From positions 930,001-994,000 of the forward strand of contig NZ_PXYG01000001.1 of NCBI RefSeq assembly GCF_003012775.1: a DNA stretch of 64,000 nucleotides. The letters run 5' to 3'. This stretch comes from Zobellella endophytica (lineage in GTDB: Bacteria > Pseudomonadota > Gammaproteobacteria > Enterobacterales > Aeromonadaceae). Made by a program: the position numbers and the translations under genes. Within the stretch, counting starts at the first letter, position 1. Every line of letters begins with the position of its first letter. Under the pieces are notes generated by a model. That model was given only the letters and a program-made list of their open reading frames with translations, was not told where the DNA came from and did no database searches. This document shows, one piece after another, positions 58,196 to 64,000 of this stretch.

Positions 58196-60102
58196 TGGCG
58201 CACCAATCCGACCTGATTGCCACCGATATCGAGCAATACCTGAAGCAGCATGAGCACAAGAGCCTGCTGCGCTTCATCACCTGCGGCAGCGTGGACGACG
58301 GCAAAAGCACCCTGATCGGCCGCCTGCTGTTCGAATCCAAGATGCTGTTCGAAGACCAGCTCGCCGCCATGGAAGCGGATTCCAAGAAATGGGGCACCCA
58401 GGGTGACGACATCGACTTCGCCCTGCTGGTGGACGGCCTGGCCGCCGAGCGCGAGCAGGGCATCACCATCGACGTGGCCTATCGCTTCTTCTCCACCGAC
58501 AAGCGCAAGTTTATCGTGGCCGACACCCCCGGACACGAGCAGTACACCCGCAACATGGTGACCGGCGCCTCCACCGCCGACGCCGCCATCCTGATGGTCG
58601 ACGCGCGCAAGGGTATCCTCACCCAGACCCGCCGCCACAGCTACCTGATGTCGCTGCTCGGTATCCGCCACATCGTCGTCGCCATCAACAAGATGGATCT
58701 GGTGGGCTATTCCGAGAAGACCTTCCGCTCCATCGTCGAGGACTACAGCAAGTTCGCCGAGCAACTGGGACTGAAACAGATCACCTATATCCCCATGTCG
58801 GCGTTCAAGGGTGACAACATCATCACCCACAGCGACAACATGCCCTGGTACCACGGCACCACCCTGATGGGCTACCTGGAAACCGTGGAAATCGACGACA
58901 CCCGCATGCAGAAGCAGGCCTTCCGCCTGCCGGTGCAGTGGGTCAACCGCCCCAACCTGGACTTCCGTGGTTTCTCCGGCACCATCGCCAGCGGCGTGGT
59001 CAAGCCCGGCGACCGCATCCGGGTGCAGCCTTCCGGCAAGGAAAGCCACGTGGCCCGTATCGTGGTGCACGGCGGCGACCTGCCCCAGGGCGTGGCCGGC
59101 CAGTCGGTGACCCTGACCCTGACCGACGAAATCGATATCTCCCGCGGCGACGTCATCTCCACCGCCGAAGAGCCGGCGCAGACCGCCGACCAGTTCGAGA
59201 CCACCCTGGTGTGGATGCACGAAGACGCCATGCTGCCGGGCCGGCCCTACCTGCTGAAGATCGGCACCAAGACGGTGACCGCCACCGTGACCGACATCAA
59301 GTACCAGGTCAACGTCAATACCCTGGAGCACACCGCCGCCAAGAAGCTGGAGCTGAATGCCATCGGCATCTGCAACATCAGCCTGGACCGGGGCATCGCC
59401 TTCGACGACTACCAGCACAACAAGGACACCGGCGGTTTCATCCTGATCGACCGGCTGACCAACAACACCGTCGCCGCCGGCATGCTGCACTTCTCCCTGC
59501 GTCGCAGCCAGAACATCCACATGCAGCACGTGGACGTGAACAAGGATGCCCGCGCCCTGACCAAGGGGCAGAAGCCGGCGGTACTGTGGTTCACCGGCCT
59601 GTCCGGTGCCGGCAAGTCGACCATCGCCAACCTGGTGGAGAAAAAGCTGCACGCCCAGGGCCGCCACACCTACCTGCTGGACGGCGACAACGTGCGCCAC
59701 GGCCTGAACAAGGATCTGGGCTTTACCGATACCGACCGGGTGGAGAACATCCGCCGGGTAGCGGAAGTGTCCAGGCTGATGGTGGACGCGGGCCTTATCG
59801 TGCTCACCGCCTTTATCTCGCCGTTCCGCTCCGAGCGCCGCCTGGCGCGGGATCTGCTGGAAGACGGCGAGTTCATCGAGGTGTTCGTGGACACCCCGCT
59901 GGCGGTGGCCGAGGATCGTGACGTGAAGGGCCTGTACAAAAAGGCGCGCCGCGGCGAGCTGAAGAACTTCACCGGCATCGACTCCGCCTACGAGCAGCCG
60001 GAAGAGCCTGAAATTCGCCTGGATACCACCAGCCTCAGCGCCGAAGCCGCCGCCGACGAGGTGATCGAGATCCTCAAGCGCCGGGGCGTGATCCTGGACT
60101 AA
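58195..60102 (+). CDS. cysNC: Sulfate adenylyltransferase subunit 1 / adenylylsulfate kinase fusion
   Basis: 635 residues; the ATG at 58195 overlaps the cysD stop, and the longer frame from 57757 is a shadow inside cysD. The GTPase part (about 20-435) has [14 protein letters not shown], the [12 protein letters not shown] switch and NKMD, as expected of CysN. The APS-kinase part (about 445-635) has the P-loop [29 protein letters not shown], and [16 protein letters not shown]. CysN energises sulfate activation with GTP, and CysC makes PAPS. The fused form directly supplies PAPS for the sulfotransferases at 17.9-30.1 kb. Terminated at 60351-60390. Confidence 0.95.
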   Translation: MAHQSDLIATDIEQYLKQHEHKSLLRFITCGSVDDGKSTLIGRLLFESKMLFEDQLAAMEADSKKWGTQGDDIDFALLVDGLAAEREQGITIDVAYRFFSTDKRKFIVADTPGHEQYTRNMVTGASTADAAILMVDARKGILTQTRRHSYLMSLLGIRHIVVAINKMDLVGYSEKTFRSIVEDYSKFAEQLGLKQITYIPMSAFKGDNIITHSDNMPWYHGTTLMGYLETVEIDDTRMQKQAFRLPVQWVNRPNLDFRGFSGTIASGVVKPGDRIRVQPSGKESHVARIVVHGGDLPQGVAGQSVTLTLTDEIDISRGDVISTAEEPAQTADQFETTLVWMHEDAMLPGRPYLLKIGTKTVTATVTDIKYQVNVNTLEHTAAKKLELNAIGICNISLDRGIAFDDYQHNKDTGGFILIDRLTNNTVAAGMLHFSLRRSQNIHMQHVDVNKDARALTKGQKPAVLWFTGLSGAGKSTIANLVEKKLHAQGRHTYLLDGDNVRHGLNKDLGFTDTDRVENIRRVAEVSRLMVDAGLIVLTAFISPFRSERRLARDLLEDGEFIEVFVDTPLAVAEDRDVKGLYKKARRGELKNFTGIDSAYEQPEEPEIRLDTTSLSAEAAADEVIEILKRRGVILD

Positions 60103-60134
60103 GCCCCCAGGGGATCCGGTGCAACCGCTGCAGG

Positions 60135-60316
60135 GGGTCGAATTTATTCGACCCTCCTATCCCAAACCCGGTGCCGGGTGCGGGATTGGTCCATTGAAAT
60201 GGACCCTACAAAGGACCCGACGGCAGACACGCCGCCTGCTGTAGGGGCGAATTTATTCGCCCTCCTATCCCAAACCCGGTGCCGGGTGCGGGATTGGTCC
60301 ATTGAAATGGACCCTA
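60135..60316. repeat. Duplicated composite hairpin element
   Basis: Two copies (60136-60208 and 60245-60316) of one unit. Each contains a GGTCGAATTTATTCGACC or GGGCGAATTTATTCGCCC hairpin, then an ACCCGGTGCCGGGT hairpin, then GGTCCATTGAAATGGACC. The first hairpin differs between the copies by paired changes (TCGA against GCGA with the matching arm), so stem pairing is kept. The hairpins belong to the family at 34625. Confidence 0.85.
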
Positions 60317-60350
60317 TGGCAGACCCGGCGTAAGCCGGCAAATAAATGCA

Positions 60351-60390
60351 AAAGGCCGGCGCCTTCACAGGCGCCGGCCTTTCTTTTTTT
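60351..60390 (+). terminator. Rho-independent terminator of cysDNC
   Basis: A 13-bp perfect stem AAAGGCCGGCGCC / GGCGCCGGCCTTT with a 6-base loop is followed by CTTTTTTT. On the opposite strand the T-run is interrupted, so it should act more weakly for yfcL. Confidence 0.95.
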
Positions 60391-60404
60391 GTGCCTTGTC
60401 CCGC

Positions 60405-60698
60405 TTATTCGGCGGCAGCGGCCTGCTCCACCTTGTCCACCAGCTTGTGCCAGAATCCCAGCACCAGTTTTTGATCGTCGTCGTTCAGCTCACCGCTCAG
60501 GATGGCCTGGTTGAGGCTGGTTTTCACCCGGGCTTTCACGTCCCGGAGGTGGTTGCGCCCGGCGATTTCGCTCTGGGCCACCGCCAGGGTGATATGTCCG
60601 CGCAGGTAACCGCCGGCAAACAGCTGATCGTCACTGGCCTCGGCCACCTGACCGTCGATCTCCGCCAGCAGCAGCCGTTCAAATTCAAAAATATTCAT
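60405..60698 (-). CDS. yfcL: YfcL family protein
   Basis: 97 residues, matching E. coli YfcL (92) in length and in ASDDQLFAGGYLRGHITLAV and LNQAILSGELNDDDQ-type segments. Mostly helical with no known catalytic residues; function unknown. Its ATG follows the stop of the upstream ATP-NAD kinase-like gene directly, so translation is likely coupled. The order epmC-kinase-yfcL downstream of aroC resembles the enterobacterial aroC-epmC (yfcM)-yfcL neighbourhood. Confidence 0.9.
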   Translation of the reverse strand: MNIFEFERLLLAEIDGQVAEASDDQLFAGGYLRGHITLAVAQSEIAGRNHLRDVKARVKTSLNQAILSGELNDDDQKLVLGFWHKLVDKVEQAAAAE

Positions 60699-61823
60699 TT
60701 ATTCCGCCTCGTCTTCCGGGTTTGCCACCCGGACCAGAACTTCATCATGATAGCCAGTGATCACCCGCATCAGGCCGCCGAGTTCACGGTCCAGTCCAGG
60801 ATCATTGGTGTCCACTCGCAGCGGGCGCCCATGGAGCGAATTCAGCTTTGCCTTGGTCGCCAGCAGCCAGATATTGTCGCGCCCCACGGCCTTGATCACC
60901 TCGGGGCTGAGCTGCTGATTGCCACGGCCAAAAATATGGCCCTGGCCCCCGATCAGGGTGATCACCAGCTTGCATTGCTTGTCCCTGATTTGGTCATACA
61001 GGCTCCTGGCGTCCAGATCCGAGACGACCAGCCGTTTCCGGTACACCAGATCCACGCCCAGCAGGGTGTTCTCCAGCCCGAGCCGCTCCATCACCGCCGC
61101 CACCGTGGTGCCCGAGCCCATGATATACCAGGTATCGTCGTCCATCCGCTCGATAATGTCGTCGGCGATGTCGGTGAGCACCAGCTCGGCGGACTCCTTG
61201 CCGGCCACCTTCACCGCCTGTACGTAGCTGAGCTCGCCGGGGATCAGCATTTCGCCGTAACGGCGGGCACGCACCCGGCCTTCGCGGAAGGCGGCCTCGT
61301 CGATGTCCATCACCTCGGCCGCCATCAGGCTGACCGGCTCGCCGCGCACCAGCCTGGCCAGCAGCCGGCCGGTGCCGGCGGGGGTGACCCCGTACACCCC
61401 GGAGTGGATCTTCACCCCGGCGGGGATGCCGAGCACGCAAAGGTGTTCCGGCACTTCGGCGCAGATGTCCCGGGCGGTACCGTCGCCGCCGGCAAACAGC
61501 AGCAGATCGATGCCCCGCTGCACCAGCAGCGGCACCGCCTGGTGGGTGTCCCCGGCGGTGGTCGGGTTGCCCGGCCGGTAGCAGATCTCGAACGGCAGCC
61601 CGAGGGTGCGGCATACCGTTTCACCCATGTCGCCGGCCACGGTATAGATGCGGACATGGTCCTTCAGCGCCACCAGCTCCGCCAGCGCCAGGCTGCTTCG
61701 CTGCAGGGCGCGCGGCTCGGCACCCAGGGCCCGGGCCTGCTCGGCCATGCCGTCGCTGCCTTTCAGCGCCACTGTGCCGCCCAGTCCCGCCAGCGGGTTG
61801 ATAATCAGACCTATCTTGAACAT
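60699..61823 (-). CDS. ATP-NAD kinase-like protein (COG3199 type)
   Basis: 374 residues. The N-terminus FKIGLIINPLAGLGGTVALK and the nucleotide motif LLFAGGDGTARDI are those of the NAD kinase/diacylglycerol kinase fold, and GIPAGVKIHSGVYGVTP is the usual following block of this longer COG3199 family. The later segment DTWYIMGSGTTVAAVMERLG is also family-typical. It is longer than NadK (about 290), so it is not the essential NAD kinase; the true substrate is unknown. Starts 9 bp after epmC with GAGAGG in the gap. Translationally coupled to yfcL. Confidence 0.82.
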   Translation of the reverse strand: MFKIGLIINPLAGLGGTVALKGSDGMAEQARALGAEPRALQRSSLALAELVALKDHVRIYTVAGDMGETVCRTLGLPFEICYRPGNPTTAGDTHQAVPLLVQRGIDLLLFAGGDGTARDICAEVPEHLCVLGIPAGVKIHSGVYGVTPAGTGRLLARLVRGEPVSLMAAEVMDIDEAAFREGRVRARRYGEMLIPGELSYVQAVKVAGKESAELVLTDIADDIIERMDDDTWYIMGSGTTVAAVMERLGLENTLLGVDLVYRKRLVVSDLDARSLYDQIRDKQCKLVITLIGGQGHIFGRGNQQLSPEVIKAVGRDNIWLLATKAKLNSLHGRPLRVDTNDPGLDRELGGLMRVITGYHDEVLVRVANPEDEAE

Positions 61824-61832
61824 TGCTGCCTC

Positions 61833-62363
61833 TCAGTTAACGCTGAAGTCCGCCGCCGTCAGCGGCACTCGCCGGTAATGTCGCTGCAAGGCCGCCATGA
61901 ACACCCGGGCCCGGGGCGGGAATCCGTCCGCCAGGTAATGCAGCGCCTGCTCCCGCACCCGGGCCCTGAAGGCATGACGATCCGGCTCCGCGCTGCCATT
62001 CAGGTTGTCGCAACTGACATTGAAGGGAAAACCGCAGCTGAGCGACAACGCCCATTCGATGGCCTGGGGCTTGACCTCCACCGCCTCGAAGGCGCCCTGG
62101 GCCTCGGCGTCCCGGCCGTCCGGATGGTACCAGTAGCCATAGTCCAGCTGCCGGCGGCGCGCCTCCCCCGCCAGCAGCCAGTGGGCCACCTCATGCAGGG
62201 CGCTGGCGAAAAAACCATGAGCGAAAATAATGCGATGATACGCCACCTGGCCGTCGGCCGGCAGGTAGATGGGTTCATCGTCGCCCAGCTCGAGGCGGGT
62301 ATTGTACGTGTCGGCGAAGCTCTGGTTAAACAGGGAAATCAGATCCCGGTAGCAAAATGACAT
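61833..62363 (-). CDS. epmC: Elongation factor P hydroxylase
   Basis: 176 residues, close to E. coli EpmC/YfcM (182). It has DDEPIYLPADGQVAYHRI, FAHGFFASALHEVAHWLLAG with a HEVAH metal-type motif, YWYHPDGRDAEAQ and SCGFPFNVSCDNLNG. It hydroxylates the beta-lysylated lysine of EF-P, the last step of that modification. The start codon directly follows the U-run of a hairpin terminator (62364-62393), leaving only GAGGG 12 bases away as a possible ribosome site. Translation may therefore be weak, or the hairpin may control it. Confidence 0.93.
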   Translation of the reverse strand: MSFCYRDLISLFNQSFADTYNTRLELGDDEPIYLPADGQVAYHRIIFAHGFFASALHEVAHWLLAGEARRRQLDYGYWYHPDGRDAEAQGAFEAVEVKPQAIEWALSLSCGFPFNVSCDNLNGSAEPDRHAFRARVREQALHYLADGFPPRARVFMAALQRHYRRVPLTAADFSVN

Positions 62364-62393
62364 AATAAAAGCGGCCCTCGATTCAGGGCCGCC
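62364..62393 (-). terminator. Rho-independent terminator between aroC and epmC
   Basis: Read on the minus strand: stem GCGGCCCT / AGGGCCGC (62392-62385 and 62378-62371) with a 6-base loop, followed by TTTTATT immediately before the epmC ATG. It should end or attenuate prmB-aroC transcription. Confidence 0.85.
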
Positions 62394-62478
62394 ATTTTAC
62401 CCGGCTGAAGGGGGTACACAAGAGGCGTTCGTTGTAGGGGTTTAATGGAACCGTTCCGGCCTTTAGCATAGCCGTAAA

Positions 62479-62534
62479 GTCCATTTCAATGGACCGTTCC
62501 GACACCACGGCTTGGTCGACTGAAGTCGGCCCTA
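62479..62534. repeat. Palindromic hairpin pair downstream of aroC
   Basis: GTCCATTTCAATGGAC (62479-62494) and GGTCGACTGAAGTCGGCC (62514-62531) belong to the hairpin family at 34625. The aroC stop codon (TAG on the minus strand) lies in the GTAGGG-type flank of the second hairpin. The rest of the 168-bp aroC-epmC gap has no other feature than the terminator. Confidence 0.8.
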
Positions 62535-63614
62535 CAGTTTGGGCGTGCTGGTGACGACCTCGGCGTTTTGCGCCCGGTTCAGCAGCAGGTGATCGAGCAG
62601 CACTATGGCCAGCATGGCTTCGGCGATGGGCACGGCACGGATGCCGACGCAGGGGTCGTGGCGGCCGCGGGTCACCATTTCGGTGGGGTTGCCGTGCACG
62701 TCGATGGTCTTGCCCGGCACCATGATGCTGGAGGTCGGCTTGAGCGCGATGCTGGCGACAATATCCTGGCCGCTGGAAATGCCACCCAATACCCCACCCG
62801 CATGATTGCTGGTAAAGCCCTCGGGGGTCAGCTCGTCCCGGTGCTCGGAGCCTTTCTGCTCCACCACCGCGAAACCGTCGCCGATCTCCACCCCCTTGAC
62901 CGCGTTGATGCTCATCAGGGCATGGGCGATGTCGGCGTCCAGCCGATCGAACACCGGCTCGCCCAGGCCCACGGGCACGCCCCTGGCCACCACCTGGATC
63001 TTGGCGCCGATGGAGTTGCCCTCTTTTTTCAGCTCGCGCATGTAGTCGTCGAGTTGCTCCAGCTTGTCCGCATCGGCGAAGAAGAAGGGATTGGTCTCGA
63101 TGATGCCCTGATCGAAGGCTTCCGCCTTGATCGGCCCGAGCTGGGTCAGGTGGGCGAAGATGGACACCCCGAAGCGGGCCAGCACCTTCTTGGCGATGGC
63201 CCCGGCCGCCACCCGCATGGCGGTTTCCCGCGCCGAGGACCGGCCGCCGCCGCGATAATCGCGAACACCGTATTTCTGGTGATAGGTATAATCCGCATGA
63301 CCCGGCCGGAACAGGTCCTTGATGGCGGAGTAATCCTGGGAGCGCTGATCGGTGTTTTCGATCAGCAGGCCGATGGAGGTGCCGGTGGTCTTGCCTTCGA
63401 ACACCCCGCTCAGGATTTTCACCTGGTCCGCTTCCCGCCGCTGGGTGGTAAAACGGGAGGTGCCGGGCTTGCGCCGGTCCAGATCCTGCTGCAAATCCTC
63501 CTCGCCGAGCTCCAGCCCGGGCGGCACGCCGTCCACCACCGCGCCCAATGCCGGGCCGTGGCTTTCACCGAAGGTAGATACACGAAAGAGGGTTCCGATA
63601 CTGTTCCCTGCCAT
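62532..63614 (-). CDS. aroC: Chorismate synthase
   Basis: 360 residues, standard length. It starts [20 protein letters not shown]. The family signatures [38 protein letters not shown] and [16 protein letters not shown] are intact. It converts EPSP to chorismate with reduced FMN as cofactor. It starts 23 bp after prmB, so the two are probably cotranscribed. Its stop codon lies inside a repeat element, so the end of the gene may have been reshaped by it. Confidence 0.97.
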   Translation of the reverse strand: MAGNSIGTLFRVSTFGESHGPALGAVVDGVPPGLELGEEDLQQDLDRRKPGTSRFTTQRREADQVKILSGVFEGKTTGTSIGLLIENTDQRSQDYSAIKDLFRPGHADYTYHQKYGVRDYRGGGRSSARETAMRVAAGAIAKKVLARFGVSIFAHLTQLGPIKAEAFDQGIIETNPFFFADADKLEQLDDYMRELKKEGNSIGAKIQVVARGVPVGLGEPVFDRLDADIAHALMSINAVKGVEIGDGFAVVEQKGSEHRDELTPEGFTSNHAGGVLGGISSGQDIVASIALKPTSSIMVPGKTIDVHGNPTEMVTRGRHDPCVGIRAVPIAEAMLAIVLLDHLLLNRAQNAEVVTSTPKL

Positions 63615-63637
63615 TGATTCGTTTCCTTTATGTGAGA

Positions 63638-64000
63638 TTAAAACTGTTCCCGGAAGGGCAGCAGATCGCGCCGGCTGATCACGAAGACACCGTGGCCGCC
63701 ATGTTCGAACTCGACCCAGGACAGGGGCAATTCGGGATAGGCGAACTCCAGGTGGATCTGGCTGTTGCCCACTTCCACCACCAGCACACCGTCGTCGGTG
63801 AGGAAGTCGCAGGCCTGGGCCAGCAGGCGGCGGGTGAAGTCCAGGCCGTCGCTGCCGGACGCCAGCGCCAGCTCCGGTTCGTGGCGGAACTCGTCGGGCA
63901 GATCGCTCATGTCCTCGTCGTCCACGTAGGGCGGATTGGCCACGATCAAATCATACCTGTCGCCCGCCGGCAGGGCCGAAAACAGGTCGGACTCGATGGG
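63638..64000 (-). CDS. prmB: 50S ribosomal protein L3 glutamine methyltransferase, partial
   Basis: The C-terminal ~120 codons are in the window; the frame remains open to base 64000, so the 5' part lies outside. The methyltransferase motif [14 protein letters not shown] has the NPPY signature for Gln N5-methylation. [18 protein letters not shown] and the end [18 protein letters not shown] fit PrmB rather than PrmC, as does its position directly upstream of aroC. PrmB methylates a glutamine of ribosomal protein L3. An internal TTG in the frame at 63949 is not the start. Confidence 0.93.
   Translation of the reverse strand, partial: PIESDLFSALPAGDRYDLIVANPPYVDDEDMSDLPDEFRHEPELALASGSDGLDFTRRLLAQACDFLTDDGVLVVEVGNSQIHLEFAYPELPLSWVEFEHGGHGVFVISRRDLLPFREQF

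Noticed and set aside
60396-62360. 654-codon open frame on the plus strand opposite yfcL, the kinase-like gene and epmC
   Set aside because: It spans three well-supported minus-strand genes and shows no domain or start signal.

Overview
The window looks like chromosome of a gammaproteobacterium, most likely a marine Aeromonadales relative (Oceanimonas/Zobellella/Oceanisphaera-like; genus inferred, not proven). The right end carries the ordinary housekeeping order prmB, aroC, epmC (yfcM), an ATP-NAD kinase-like gene and yfcL, all on the minus strand. The rest is a large surface-polysaccharide locus on the plus strand, with a type I secretion/RTX module and a sulfate-activation operon.

Layout. 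1-12.7 kb: AT-rich glycosyltransferase, galE and an alpha/beta-hydrolase-like gene, then GC-rich genes (methyltransferase, glmM, a family 2 glycosyltransferase, a coiled-coil protein) with a second AT-rich hydrolase-like gene among them. 12.97-13.01 kb: a JUMPstart/ops element, the expected RfaH recruitment site. 13.3-34.2 kb: a tightly packed series starting with rmlB and holding multidomain glycosyltransferases, seven sulfotransferase-like genes, a GT61-like protein, an RgpF/HAD protein and small proteins built of a W-Y-L/P-D-V/H-Y/E-G-R repeat. 34.3-35.4 kb: an HU/IHF-like gene, its terminator, and about 710 bp of palindromic repeats. 35.4-38.0 kb: a DUF1800/DUF1501 pair. 38.0-52.4 kb: three RTX proteins (one of 1934 residues with Calx-beta domains, one with a nidogen-like domain) around an ABC exporter and HlyD-type adaptor. 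52.5-54.5 kb: kpsC. 54.6-60.1 kb: an SLC13 permease divergent from an operon of a helix-turn-helix/transposase-like region fused in frame to cysD, then cysNC. 60.4-64 kb: housekeeping genes.

How the genes may work together (inference): the glycosyltransferases, GalE, RmlB and GlmM-type mutase would supply and assemble a complex capsule. KpsC points to an ABC-transporter (group 2/3 type) capsule on a Kdo linker, although no other kps gene is in the window. The sulfotransferases need PAPS, whose synthesis (CysD plus a CysN-CysC fusion) and probable sulfate uptake (SLC13) lie about 25 kb downstream, so a sulfated exopolysaccharide is the simplest reading. The RTX proteins share one C-terminal signal and probably leave through the local type I exporter; its TolC partner is not in the window.

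Base composition is strongly mosaic. The sulfotransferases and some neighbours are AT-rich while the repeat-module proteins and core glycosyltransferases are GC-rich, which suggests repeated cassette gain. A family of short hairpin repeats whose paired bases covary occurs at 34.6-35.3, 60.1-60.3 and 62.5 kb.
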